This document shows positions 1 to 11,375 of a stretch of DNA of 64,000 bases, one piece after another; within the stretch, counting starts at the first letter, position 1, and the number at the start of each line of letters is the position of its first letter. The notes under the pieces are model-generated. The model was not told the origin of the DNA. It worked only from the letters and a program-made list of their open reading frames with translations, and did no database searches. Made by a program: the position numbers and the translations under genes. Source of the stretch: Hirundichthys speculiger (taxonomy: Eukaryota; Chordata; Actinopteri; Beloniformes; Exocoetidae); the NCBI GenBank assembly GCA_018398805.1, contig JAGFBZ010000677.1, positions 186,001 through 250,000 on the forward strand, read 5' to 3'.

Positions 1-757
1 TCCAAGCCCTGATCCAAGACCTGATCCAAGCTTTGATCCAAGCCTCGATCCAAGCCCTGATCCAAGACCTGATCCAAGCCCTGATCCAAGACCTGATCCA
101 AGCCCCCTGATCCAAGCCTGATCCAAGATCCAAGCCCCCTGATCCAAGCCCATCCAAGCCCTGATCCAAGCCCTGATCCAAGCCCTGATCCAAGCCCTGA
201 TCCAAGCCTGATCCAAGCCCCTGATCCAAGCCCTGATCCAAGATCCAAGCCCCCTGATCCAAGCCCTGATCCAAGTCCAAGATCCAATCCAAGATCCAAG
301 ATCCAAGCCCTGATCCAAGCCCTGATCCAAGCCCTGATCCAAGCCCAAGCCCTGATCCAAGCCCTGATCCAAGTGATCCAAGCCCCCTGATCCAAGCCCT
401 TGATCCAAGCCCTGATCCAAGCCTGATCCAAGCCCTGATCCAAGCCCGATCCAAGCCCTGATCCAAGCCCTGATCCAAGCCCTGATCCAAACCCTGATCC
501 AAGCCCTGATCCAAGCCCTGATCCAAGCCCTGATCCAAGCCTGATCCAAGCCCTGATCCAAACCCTGATCCAAACCCTGATCCAAGCCCTGATCCAAGCC
601 CTGATCCAAGCCCTTGATCCAAGCCCTGATCCAAGCTTTGATCCAAACCCTGATCCAAGCCTTGATCCAAGCCCTGATCCAAGCCCTGATCCAAGCCCTG
701 ATCAAAGCCCTGATCCAAGCACACTGATCCAAGCCCTGATCCAAACCCTGATCCAAA
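1..757. repeat. 12-bp minisatellite (CCAAGCCCTGAT)n
   Basis: The stretch is a tandem array of a 12-base unit, CCAAGCCCTGAT, with frequent one- to several-base variants (CCAAACCCTGAT, CCAAGACCTGAT, shortened units). It is already under way at base 1, so the left boundary is outside the window. It ends where the sequence turns into T-rich unique intron near 757. No coding function is seen. Confidence 0.95.
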
Positions 758-2045
758 CCTTTTGTAATAAATGTTTTTTTTCCTCCCACAGTGGATTCAT
801 AAATCTTATTTTTGTCATACCGTATTTGTAAACATCATAAATAACTAAGTAGATCATGTTTTATGTCAGACGAGTGAAAGAGGATGGTGTCAGTGAGAAT
901 GGACCAAATAAACGACGATAATGGATTAACAAGGCCGACCAGGCTTCTAGGACACACACCGCTGGTTTGATTCTGTCTCCAGGAGAATGAAGATGAGCAG
1001 ACTTTCACTGTCAGTAAAAACCGGGATAAAAGCTAACGGGGGATCTGATCCTCTTGTCCCTGGAGCTGCAGACGGGAAAAAGGCCTTCCTGGCATCAACA
1101 GCAGCAAAACAAGCAGAAGAGGCCCAGAGCGTCCCGGCCCGAGCAAACCTGGGTTCATTTCCAGTCCTTTCAGGGCCTCCTGTTAATGGCCCCGCTAAAT
1201 GAAAAGCCTAACGCTCTCCACTCTGCCGCCATTGTGGAAGTACATTTGGAGATGGGAAGTTTGTGAGCCTGACACATGGCCCCACAAAAGACCACAGCTC
1301 GCCAAAGAAAGCCGTCGCCGCTTCCACGCATGCGACGCCCGCGGCCTCGCGCCCGAGACGAGCATTAGTGAACGCTTTTTTTTTTCATCAACGCTGCCAT
1401 TTTGTTTTTGTTCAGATGCAGAGAAGCCCATGAGGACTCTCAGACACCGCCCCCCCCCCCCTTCTTTCAGCCCGTCTTTGTGCCTTTAGAGGAAATAAAA
1501 GACGGCGAAAGTGAAATCTCCACAATCAACTTCCAATCAAGGCTCCTCTGCTTTTCTTCCCCGTCGTCGCCTGCCCTTCGGCTCATGTGGCCTGCTTTCG
1601 CTCTGCCCAATTCCGATGTAGGTCATTTTATATTCGTTACCTCAAAAAACACGGGGGCGTCCCTAATGTAATTTAGAGAAAGGACGGGGAGTGAAAAGAG
1701 GCGACTCCAAAGAAAAGGAGACAAAGAAATATAGATTAGTGCTGATAATAACAGGAGGGAAGAGGAGGGGGAGTATTGATTGGGGGGACGGAAGGCAAAA
1801 GCGTGATGTTGATCCGTGTCAAGTCCAACTTTCAGCTATTATCTGGAGGGTGTGGGTGTGTGTTTTGGGGGGCTGGCACAGATGGTGCTTTCAGTCTGGG
1901 TTTCTTTAGCTCTCACCGCTCTTTCATCAGCTTCAGCTCTTGATCTTTGTCTTGTTAAGCACGACTGAAGCGCAGAAACGGAGAACTAGACGATGGCGAA
2001 CCTCACACTGCTCACTGGCGCCGTGTCATGTATTACATACATATA
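758..2045. other. cadps2 intron, no recognised gene
   Basis: Intronic sequence without a recognised gene or repeat family. It holds a T run near 1376-1386 and a run of 12 C at 1450-1461. Short open frames on both strands look like nothing known. Confidence 0.5.
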
Positions 2046-2863
2046 CCGTATTTTCCGGACTATAAGACGCTACTTTTGTCCCACGCTTTAAACCATGAGG
2101 TTTATACAGAGATGCGGCTTTTCTATGAATTTTTCTTCAGCCCTCAGGGGGCGCTCTAGCAGGAAGTGCAAAAACCAAAAACAAACAGAGTAGTTAAAGG
2201 CTATTCTGTTTTTGTTAAGTAGCCTATGTTGGCTATGCTACTCTACATTCATTTTGTGAGCATCAATACCTGTTATTATTGGACAAACTGATTAATCCAG
2301 GTGTGTCTGACCATTGTAGCTACTCAGACACACCTGGATTTATCAGTTTGTTGGTTCCCCAGCGGATTTCAGGGTTCTGAGTGGACCCGCCGCAGAGGTA
2401 AGGTTTTAATCGCAGATGTGGACCGGACGCAGCGTGGAGCCAGCAGGTCCACGATCCGGCTCCAAAGCGGATCCGGCACTGAGTGCAAGTGGACCCCGAT
2501 ATGGGTCCGTTCCGGATGTCTTTGCTGTGTGGGGGGGTTTCAGTACACAGGAGGAGGAAAAATAAAGCAACTTGGTTTTAGTGTGCAGGAGGAAAATGAA
2601 TAAAACCATCAATGACTTTTCTGTTTTGTTTGATCAGCACTTTTACTGCCGTGTTACAGGTTCTGTTCAGAAACAATCAGTTCAGGTATGTGAATAAACA
2701 CTGATGGTACAAAATCTTTCGATGTAAATATCTTATTTCTCAGCCTGGATACCGGCGGCTTATAGTCCGGTGCGGCTTATATGTGACAAAATATATATTT
2801 TGTTTATATTTTAATGGGTGCGGCTTATATTCAGGTGCGCTTTATAGTCCAGAAAATAAGGAA
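2046..2863. mobile_element. Non-autonomous DNA transposon with TIRs (about 0.8 kb)
   Basis: The left end reads CCGTATTTTCCGGACTATAA. The right end (about 2840-2863) is its imperfect inverse, TTATAGTCCAGAAAATAAGG. Subterminal GCGGCTTATA motifs recur near 2755-2850. The TATTTTCCGGACTATAAG terminus is a common vertebrate repeat end. No transposase is visible. The superfamily is not assigned, and the boundaries are good to a few bases. Confidence 0.75.
2284..2350. repeat. 27-bp-arm hairpin inside the TIR element
   Basis: Arms 2284-2310 and 2324-2350 are reverse complements with one mismatch, around a 13-base loop (2311-2323). The core is CCAGGTGTGTCTGA / TCAGACACACCTGG. It lies inside the TIR element and may be the inverted-repeat core of a second, inserted element. 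Confidence 0.9.
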
Positions 2864-3754
2864 CTAGGTCCATCCCAGAGGTCCAATGAGACGGTGAAGC
2901 AGGAGGAAAGAATCAAGCAAAATGTGTGCGCTCAAGTGGATGGATGGCTCGGGTGGTCCAGACTGCACCGACAATCATTTAAAATGACTAAACTGACAAA
3001 ACATTGATTATGGAGAAGTCTGTCTTAGCAAGGAAACCCAGAGGAGACTAAACACCTCCTGCCCCCCCCTCTCTGTAGGCTAATAAACCGTATAGAGACA
3101 CATCCTTCTCCGTGGCACAACCTCTAGACATGCGGACGCCACAGTCGGTGGTGAATCTGCCTCAGAGAGGTGACAGCAGACCTCGGCGGGGGATTTATCC
3201 ACTTCCTCTGATCAGACTGTGGGAGATGAAAGCCCGTTGTTGAAGCAGCAGGGGAGGGGGGCGTGGAGCAGTGGTTCAGAGAACAGCACCAAGGACGGAG
3301 CGTCCATGCGACGCGTGGCCAGGAACTTCAAGTTCACATCAACGCGCCATGAATGTGGAAGTGGAAAACACACCTCCAACCCTCCACCGTGGACCAAAGA
3401 GCCACGCCCTCCTGCAGAGCAACGACGCTAAAAGCCTCCAGTAAGGAAGGTTTTTGTGAAATGCTGGATTCAGAGGAGCACAGCTGCAGCTAAACTCTGT
3501 TTCAGAGATGAACTGATTATATCCACAAGTTTTTAAAATACAGTTTCTTGACAATAAAGTTTGTCAAAACGTCATATCTAAACCTAAAAGAGCCGCCCTG
3601 CCCCTGGGTTAGTTGCCACAACTTAATTAATGTTGAAACTTAAACATATCCAAACGTCCAAACGTGTACCCCACAGTAATGTTTAGTTGTGTATGTGTGA
3701 GTAAAAATGTACTGAGGAAAATAAATAACTTTATATATAACTTAAACATACATG
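2864..3754. other. cadps2 intron, no recognised gene
   Basis: Ordinary intron sequence. No conserved domain, exon or repeat family was recognised on either strand. Confidence 0.5.
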
Positions 3755-4930
3755 CAGTTGAATCAGGCGCTTACATACGCTGTATAAAAAAAAAGCACAT
3801 AATGTTTTTTTTTTTCTTATTGTCTGAAATTAAATCAGACCAAAATTTTCCACATTTAGGTCAGTTAGGATTACCAAAATTATTTATATTTGCCAAATAC
3901 CAGAATAATGAGAGAGATCCTTTTTTACAGGTTTTTTTAAAATTACTTTCTTCAATTTCCTCTGTATTTGGTATCGTTCCCTTTTAACTGTCTGAGTTGG
4001 GTCAAATATTTTCGGTTTCCTTCCACAAGTCCTCCTGCAGCTAAACACCCCCACATCATGATGCTGCCACCCCCGTGCTTCACAGCTGGATGGTGTTCTC
4101 AGGTCTTTCTCCTCCAGATGTAACGATGGTCATCATCTCCAAACAGTCCAGTTTTAGTCCCATCAGACCAGGACATGTCTCCAGAAATGAAGCTCTCAGT
4201 CCCTTTGAGCATCTCCAAACTGTAATATGTCTCTGTTCTGTCTCTTCTGGAGTAATGTCTTCTTCCTGGCTGAGTGGTCCTTCAGTCCATGTTGGTCCAG
4301 GACTGGTTTCTCTGTGGATGATGACCTTCTCTGAGCAGCTTTAGCAGCATCTTCACCAGCTGTTCAGCTTTTCTTCTGAGGTTGGTTCTGGTTCATCTCT
4401 GGGACTCAGAACCATCTCCTTCCTGAGGACTATGATGGTGGACGTTCCCATGGTGGTTCTACTGGTGGAAACTGTTGGAGCAGATGAACGAGGCTCCTTC
4501 AGACATCTGGACCAGGATGAACCAGACTGGTGGAGGTACTTTTACTGATATCTTGGCTGGTTTCTTTTGATTTTCCTATGATGTCACACAATGAAGGTGT
4601 TGGATATATCCACAGATGTGTCTCTAATTAACTCAGATGTTGTCAATTAACCAATCAGAAGCTTCCAAAGCCATGACATCATCATCTGGACTTTCCCACA
4701 TTGTTTAAAGGGACAGTAATCTTAGTGTTTGGAAACTTCTGACTTTGAAGAAACTCTCTATAAAATTCTCTCTCTTATTATTCTGGCATTTAGCAAATAA
4801 AATTAATTTTGGTAATCCTGACTGACCTAAAACAGGAAAAGATTAGTCTGACTTAATGTCAGACAGAGAGGAAATACAGTGTATACAGTGTATTTTTGAT
4901 ACAGTGTATGTAAACGTCTGGTTTCAACTG
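3755..4930 (-). mobile_element. Tc1-like transposon, internally deleted relic
   Basis: The outer ends match Tc1/Sleeping-Beauty-type termini: CAGTTGAATCAGGCGCTTAC on the left and the inverse of CAGTTGAAACCAGACGTTTA on the right (about 4900-4930), next to TA. Long subterminal inverted repeats lie at about 3755-3935 and 4760-4930. The middle holds scraps of transposase read on the minus strand, including the region that encodes the conserved 'KHGGGS..MWG' block near 4050-4085, broken by frameshifts. At about 1.18 kb it is shorter than the usual 1.6 kb, so part of the transposase is deleted. Confidence 0.85.
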
Positions 4931-6550
4931 TATATTTGCTAAATGAATTTTGATCCCTTTTAAAAACACAATCACATTGAGTTGGTGAGCGCTGAAATGT
5001 AAAAACACCAACTTCCCAGCACATTTCCTCTCTGGCAGTGCGTTTGCAACGATGGTGGGGGTGGTTCAGTCTCTCCGTGTCCGTCTGGTCAGGCCTCTGT
5101 TGAAATCATCATGGCAACAGTCAAATCTATGTGACATGCTACTCTGGAAGGTAGTGGTGGACACTGATGACAGGTTATTGATGCAGACGAGGAGGAGGAG
5201 GAGGAGGAGGAGGACAGAAACATTTCAGATTCAGGTGCACGGCGCTCTGGGATGTGACATGATCTGCCCGTCGGAGCGGAGCAGCGCCGATGATGTCAGA
5301 GCAGGCCAAGACGAAGATGCAGATGGACAAGTCCATCAGCGTCCATCTACTTGAGTGTGACGTCTGTCCACGAGCGCTCAGACGGGCAAACTCAAGCGAT
5401 GGAAAAGTTTGAAAGGAGCACATGAGCGCGTTCTCGATCCCTGGAAGTCTGGGAGGTTAAGACAAACGGACAGTTTTGACATCCCTCCTCAAGGTTGAAC
5501 TGACCACCTGCTTTTCCAAGAGAAACACAAAATGACAGGTGTAAACATCCCTGACAACACCTCCAGGAGCCGGACCGGGCCCGTCTGTTCACGCTGAGGG
5601 TGGGAGCTGGAGTCTCAAACATCGCCGATGATTTTCACCCGTCTGGACTCCGTTTAAACGCCGGGCCATTTCACTTGCTAACTCATTTGAAAACATGGCT
5701 GCTGGAGCTTCTCGAGCACGTTTGCTCTGAACTGTTTGTCCTTTCTGCAGAATTATCGTTTCAAAGACAAATCAAGGGAGGCTGCTTTCAACTGCTGGAA
5801 TATTTCCAAACCTGATTCAGCCCAAGACCGACTTCTGCTACGAGGGTCAAAGGGATTTCTATTTTCAACAGCATGCCACCATTCCTTTTTTTTTTCCTCT
5901 ACAAGTCCTCATTTCCAACCCCGTTACCCCTCTGTGTGTTACTTTCCCTTGTACTTTCGTGGACAGGATAAAAAGCATCTTTTTCATCAGTTGATCTAGT
6001 GTGTCGTACTCTAAAAGGTTTAACTACTGTAAAGATTTGTCTTAAGGATTTTGGTTTTATGGGCAAAACCCCAGTTCAACAGCTGTAAGGGCTCTCTGAG
6101 CGTTACGAGGACCAGGATCTATCCAAAGGAACCCGTAACTTCACGGTTTTAATATAAGCTTTTACCGAGGGTGGCTACAGATCATAAACAGGTAGGCCCT
6201 TATATTGACAAAGTGCTATAAAATACATGCCTGCTGGGATAGTCAAAGAGACCAGTGAGCTGATAAGCAGCACTGGAACAGTGATCCTGGAGATGCTCGG
6301 CCTGGAGACGCTGGCTACAGACATCAGATCCAAACCGAAGCACCCACCCACCTCACAATGACGTCCAGCGACGTCATCAGTGTCGTGAGGACAAGATAAA
6401 TGTGGCTGGATGACATCACCACCCAGGGCTCCCACAAGCAGATGGCAATGATGAAACGGCCACCAGGAAGTCAGACGTAATCACCAGAAAGAGCCACGAA
6501 GAGTCCTGACGACCCAGCTGAGCGGGAAGAATCAAGTTCAAGGCATCGAC
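4931..6550. other. cadps2 intron, no recognised gene
   Basis: Unique-looking intron. A (GGA)n tract lies at about 5188-5212. A minus-strand frame at 5175-5423 contains a short hydrophobic stretch but has no support as a gene. Confidence 0.5.

Positions 6551-6609
<59 letters not shown>
6551..6609. repeat. (ATA)n microsatellite
   Basis: About 20 uninterrupted copies of the trinucleotide ATA. Confidence 0.97.
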
Positions 6610-6610
<1 letters not shown>

Positions 6611-6640
6611 TGAAAAAAACCCAGCAGAACTTCTCACGAG

Positions 6641-6953
6641 TAGGGGTGTGAAAAAAAAAATCGATTTGGCAATATATCGCGATTTTCGGCCCCCCAATAT
6701 AATATCGATTTTTCAGCTCCTAATATCGATTGTTTTGAAGCAAATAGTTTTGACTTAATTTGTGCTCTGAGTGATCAATATCATCTGATGAACATATACA
6801 GCAACTTGATTTTTCATCTCTACTTTTAATTTTGATATGAACTGGGTAGAATATCGCAATATATCGCGATATTATATCGTGATAATATTGTATCTTGACC
6901 CAAGTATCATGATACATATCGTATTGCGAGGTCCTTGCCAATACTCACCCCTA
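6641..6953. mobile_element. hAT-type MITE with 8-bp target duplication
   Basis: The 313-bp element begins TAGGGGTGTG and ends TCACCCCTA, an inverted terminal match. It is flanked by CTCACGAG (6633-6640) and CTCATGAG (6954-6961), an 8-bp target-site duplication with one mismatch, as expected for hAT. The interior is AT-rich with repeated ATATCGCGAT / AATATCGATT motifs near both ends and has no coding capacity. Confidence 0.9.
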
Positions 6954-6961
6954 CTCATGAG

Positions 6962-7517
6962 GCATGGAAGGTTCCAGTGGAGGTCCAGCACCCAGAGACT
7001 GGACAATAGACACAAGAAAGGCGACTGAGGGCGACTGAGGACGAGTGAGCGTCCAGATCCACACAACTACAAAGATCCAGAAGTACTCTGCGGGGTCGGT
7101 GGGTTAAGACCGACATGGCAGCAGACCACGTCATTTCTAACTTGATTTGGAGATGGTACACACTGAGAAGAAGTTGAGATAAACTGGTCCAACTAGATCC
7201 ATCACTCTTTATACTTCCACATGATGAAGTACAGGTTAAAAACAAACGACAGACGACTCAATGGACTGAAACTCAAGAACCGGGAATGTAGCAGATGTGA
7301 ATACAGCCAACATGCAGTCCTACAATACGCCTCTGGACAGATGTTTCTGCAGCTCGGTTCCTGGTTGGGTGGATGGACAGTAAATACCGAAGAAGCTGCT
7401 CCATCATCGTGCCATCCATCCCCAACGAGTGAACCAAGTAACAACCCGGCAGTACCAGCAGGTACCACTGCCTTTAATTTTTAAAAAAATGTGCATGAAA
7501 CCCTCGAAACACTCGCC
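6962..7517. other. cadps2 intron, no recognised gene
   Basis: Intron sequence with no recognised exon or repeat. Confidence 0.45.
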
Positions 7518-7870
7518 TAGGGCTGTAGCGATACACGATATTCGGCTCACGATACAATATATATCAATATTCATCTTACAATACATTTATAGCATTTTCT
7601 GAAAGATTTTAAAGGGGCAAAGTGATTTTGGTGACATCTTGTGAGTGTTCCAATGACTTAGTTTGATTTAACTGAACTGAAAGCATCAATTACACATTAT
7701 ATGGCTGACAGGCAGCTTGCAAATGCTGGACAAAATAAATAAAAGATTTGTCGAGAAAAATTGGTTTTACAGATTACAGATTGTTGGACGGTATAACCAA
7801 AAATTTATATCACGGTATTTTTCAAAATTATATCGGTTTCATGGTATTACACGTTTTTTTTTTTTGAAGG
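7518..7870 (+). mobile_element. hAT-like repeat fragment (TAGGGCTGTAG end)
   Basis: It starts TAGGGCTGTAGCGATACACG and carries TATCG-rich subterminal sequence. About 230 bp are shared, in inverted orientation, with 60061-60484, including the segments around CAGCTTGCAAATGCTGGACA and ACATCTTGTGAGTGTTCCAA. After about 7775 the sequence diverges into another TATCGG-rich piece. Only one end is present here. Confidence 0.7.
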
Positions 7871-8430
7871 CACAACTGGGTGTTAACCACATTTTTTAAT
7901 CATTTAGAGAGGAATTGCTGCAGTAAATTGGCTTAGAATGACCTATTTTTACTGTCACGAGGAGTGAATATTGTAGAAAAACATTCATATCTACCCTCCA
8001 AAACTCCATGGAAGTGATTGTTATGTTGTAGGTGGCTGATCAGGTTTTACGTATTAAAGCTTGTGCTTCCCTCCTCGTAGAATTCACTCGGAGGATTCGT
8101 CACAAATAACCACCAAACTATCCTCTTCTGACATCGCTGCCATGTTTGTTGTGATCAGCACAATGCATGCTGCATTCAATGTGTTACGTAAATTCCTCCG
8201 TTCCCTCGTTTGCTGGTCGTTCTTTCAGCCTTTTCTATTTTTTTTTCTTTTTTATGTGTAACATGTGGGAAAATACTGCGAATGCGAATATCAATTCAAG
8301 TCAGCAACTACTAAAATTATGACCGAGTTAACGAGTTGTTTTCTGGCATGAGGGGGTATTCTTGATTTTCCTGATTGAGAAATAGTTTTTTTGATTATGC
8401 CGACGTCACTTGAACATAACATTCACTGCA

Positions 8431-8669
8431 GGTGTTGTGAAATTTCTTCCTACTCATCATAATATCTTCCTACCCGAGTTGACTGCGCATGCGTATAGCA
8501 GCAACTTCAGAAGGCCATAATATTCTGCTGCCTGACCGTTATCGCGGAAGAGAAAAGGTTAGTTTCTTGTATTTTTAATACTTTGTATGGACAGTATTTA
8601 ATGCATATACGTTTGAGGGACAAATTCTAGGTAAAAAAAAATGTAGGTAGGAAGAAATTTCAGAACACC
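8431..8669. mobile_element. MITE with about 20-bp TIRs, nested in a hAT
   Basis: The ends GGTGTTGTGAAATTTCTTCC and its inverse GGAAGAAATTTCAGAACACC differ by one base. The 239-bp element has no coding sequence. It sits between interrupted halves of the hAT at 7998-9003. Confidence 0.8.
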
Positions 8670-8923
8670 GGGTACTCCGGGTTCTCCGGGTACTCCGGCT
8701 TCCTCCCACAGTCCAAAGACATGCATGTCAGGTTAATTGGTGGTTCTAGATTGTCCGTAGAAGTGATTGTGAGTGGTTGTTTGTCTGTATGTGACCCTGC
8801 GATGGACTGGCGACCTGTCCAGGGTGTACCCCTGCCTTTCGCCCGTAGACGGCTGGGATAGACTCCAGCAGATCCCCGTGACCCTTCAGAGGATGAAACG
8901 GGTTTAGATAATGGATGGATGGG
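8670..8923 (+). mobile_element. LINE 3' end (RTE-like), truncated
   Basis: The segment contains the widespread fish LINE 3' sequence CCCACAGTCCAAAGACATGC ... GATGGACTGGCGACCTGTCC ... and ends in an ATGGATGGATGG tail. It lies directly after the MITE, so it was probably inserted next to or into it. Family assignment is from memory of this tail type. Confidence 0.7.
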
Positions 8924-9003
8924 ACTATTTGTCGTGATATCGGAGTTATCCGGATGACGTCATAATTTGCTGTTATCGGCCCGATAGTTACCGTGCACCC
9001 CTA

Positions 9004-10300
9004 TATATATTTCGCAGAATCGATAAAATCGCTCAGCTCTACTCTCGCCACTGATTGTGTATTAAACGCACTTTACTCTGACCGACACAAGAGCCACAGA
9101 TGGATGATCAGGTGCAGCAGCTGATTTCAAAAATGAAGCCCGACTTGGAGTTAAGACCACTGTTGGACACCAGCCGTCAAACCAAAGGGGCAGCTGCTCC
9201 CTGAGCGCGGCGGGTGAACGGCAACAATCACCAGCGGGCAGCTCGCTCCTCCGTCTGGGCCTCTGACACGACTTCCATGTGTAAACACTTTCATTACTGC
9301 TGGTCAATAAAAATCTGATGGTGTCACCGACTCGCCGGGCTGAAATCAGCCCTGAGCTGTGGACAAACAAAAGGAAAGACGCCGGCGCTCTGCAGCGGCA
9401 GCCAGCTCCTTATTTGTGTTTGAAGACATTTCCACCGACACGTCTAACGAGCGCATTATGTGCGCCAGCGTATGCATGCAGTCATTACTGTTATTTAACC
9501 TCCACGTTTGGGTTTTTCTGGAACGGGCCCGCCGGGCGGGAGGAGACGAAAACGCAGGTTCACAGCCATGATAGTTATTACATCCAACGACTTTCTGTCA
9601 AGCGCATTACACGCACACAAAGAGCAGCACTTAGCACCCAGTTAAGAGCTATTTCAGGGACACCTTTTATTTCCTCTCGCAAACAGCGTGTCAGCACCTC
9701 TCGCCGCTGACGCCTCGCTCCGCTCCATTAGGCGCTAACGGGTCGCGGCGAGAACAGAGCGCTGTCACACCAAATTACAGGAATCCAGCCGTAATCAGCT
9801 CCCGGCGTGGAGCTCCTCATTTCCCCATCACCGGCCCGGCGGGAGGCGAGAATTCACATAATGTCCTCTACGTGCAGATAATGAATGACATAATTTGTAG
9901 AAGATGGAGAGGAGGAGTTCGGAGGAAAAAAAAGAAAACAGGGTGTGTATGTGTGGAATATGTGCGAGAGGGAGGGGATGAATAAAAAAGTGGAAGAAAT
10001 ATAGAGACACAAAAAAGGAACGCAGCTGGTGAAAGAGATAAATAAAGCGATATAAAACAGAGACAGAAAGCAGGTGGAGGTGAGACAGATCATCACTCTT
10101 CCCTCTGCCGTCGTCCTCCCTCCCTCCCAGCAGGGCGAAGCAGAAAACTATTCACTCGTTTCGATCTGGTCCCTGCTGCGAGCGGACACATGTTTGTGAG
10201 CGGGCGATTAAACGGCGAAATCTGCAGGAACAGAGTCAAAAACAAAGGCGGGACACCTCCTCACGTCTGGTCCAGACCGGCTGACCTTTCCTTCCAAGGA
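9004..10300. other. GC-rich intron segment, function unknown
   Basis: A fairly GC- and CpG-rich block (about 9140-9860) without recognisable repeats. The longest frame (9318-9710, plus) resembles no known protein. A short motif, ATCGATAAAATCGCTCAGCTCTACTC near 9018-9044 (quoted in parts: ATCGATAAAATCGCTC), recurs at 51175. Conserved non-coding sequence is possible but untested. Confidence 0.4.
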
Positions 10301-10510
10301 GGAAACGTTGGCGCCGAACGAAGCGAAGCAGCATTTATGTGAGTGATTCTCGACCACGAACATCCGGGCCACTGAACACATCCGGGCATGCGCGGCCATA
10401 GCAACCAGGCCAAAGGGAAAACAAACGCTCACTGTTGCTAGCGAAGCCGGTGCATTTTGCATTTTGTGCCTCTTCTGTCTGATTTCGTGCAGTTTATGAT
10501 AGGGAGAAAG

Positions 10511-10706
10511 ATGGTGAAGAACTGTTGTGTGTTCAACTGCACCATCAATGTTGCTCGCCAGTGGCATTTGTCATTTTATGATTCCTAGCGAGGCTACTGA
10601 GCCTGAAAGAAGAAGAAAATGGCTGCTCGCTATTAACAGAGCAGACGAAAATATGGGTGCCTAAATCAGACTACACGTATGTTTGTTCAGCACACTTTGT
10701 AACAGG
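10511..10706 (+). pseudogene. THAP zinc-finger exon, broken
   Basis: Read with frame changes, this stretch gives a THAP domain (a C2CH zinc finger used by P-element-type transposases and host DNA-binding proteins). It starts MVKNCCVFNC (first zinc-binding cysteines), continues IPSEATEPERRRKW, and ends WVPKSDYTYVCSAHF (last Cys and His). A stop and at least two frameshifts separate the parts, so it cannot be translated as one protein. A GGTAAGAA donor-like site follows directly, as if this were the first exon of a transposon gene. Upstream sequence at 10370-10440 resembles part of the hAT at 52536-53420. It is probably a transposon relic; a retired host THAP gene is less likely. Confidence 0.7.
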
Positions 10707-10881
10707 TAAGAAATCAGATTTTTTCAAGATATTTTAGTTTTTAATTTCTATGTTTAGATCTAATATTTTGACGTGTTTGAGGAGGCCCCATTATAGATCC
10801 TTCAGGTCTGGTAAAATAAATGCTAGGTCTGTCTGCTGGGGCTGCTGACCCAAGTGACTGTCGAGAGACTCCATAATATAT

Positions 10882-11064
10882 CTAGCCTATAATTATATAC
10901 TTACGAGGAGCTTTTATGAGATAATGGTACACATCTGGGTACCCCAAACGAGGCCATTGTTTGGGGTTATTCATCAGAGAATCGGCTGTGTGCTTGTATG
11001 GACACAAATCTAGGCCGACTATGTCCAATTTTGCTTTATACCTCGCTAAAGCCTCTGGCTTCAA
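10882..11064 (-). pseudogene. Fragment of a fish transposon-associated protein
   Basis: A 60-residue minus-strand frame contains KPEALARYKAKL and WPRLGYPDVYHYLIKAP. These resemble a conserved block (W-x-LP-x-(L/I)-x-Y-x-DI-x-NYL) of uncharacterised fish proteins that look transposon-derived. The downstream part of the family block is not seen. It lies on the opposite strand from the THAP relic 180 bases away, so the two are not one gene as they stand. Function unknown. Confidence 0.45.
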
Positions 11065-11375
11065 CTAATCCTGATATTGGTGAGCCATGCTCGCCACCAC
11101 AGGCACCAGTGACGATCGCCAGACTAAGTTAAGATACAATAAAGACGCTAAAATGGAAATAACTGAAGGAACTGTGAGTGAAAAACACCTGAATGCAAGT
11201 TTGTTTGCCCCCTCACGCTAAAACCGGAAGTGTAACCATGGCCGATCACATGGTGCATGATGTCACGCTGATATTGAGAATAGAAGAGGAAGGATGTAAT
11301 TCAGGCTGTGGTGCTGAGAGGATCTCTGTCCCATATAACAGCTGAGGAGTTAAAGGTGTCAGGTCTTTAGCCTGA
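11065..11375. other. cadps2 intron, no recognised gene
   Basis: Short unique intron between the transposon relics and the telomere-like array. Nothing recognised. Confidence 0.45.

Larger units (their letters stand above)
7998..9003 (-). mobile_element. hAT copy of a BED-finger family, with two nested insertions
   Basis: The right end, CGATAGTTACCGTGCACCCC followed by TA, is the terminus shared with copies at 45785, 56667 and 59008. The left part (7998-8430) matches the interior of those copies. That interior, read on the minus strand, once encoded the N-terminus of a transposase with a BED-type zinc finger. Between 8431 and about 8923 the hAT is interrupted by a MITE and a LINE tail; hAT sequence resumes at about 8924 (GACTATTTGTCGTGATATCGG). 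The other hAT end is missing. Confidence 0.75.

Noticed and set aside
5175..5423. Minus-strand frame with a hydrophobic segment and a proline run as a small secreted protein
   Set aside because: The proline run is the antisense of a GGA microsatellite, and nothing else supports a gene.
9318..9710. 130-residue plus-strand frame as a gene
   Set aside because: No recognisable domain and no splice or codon evidence; frames of this length are expected by chance in GC-rich sequence.
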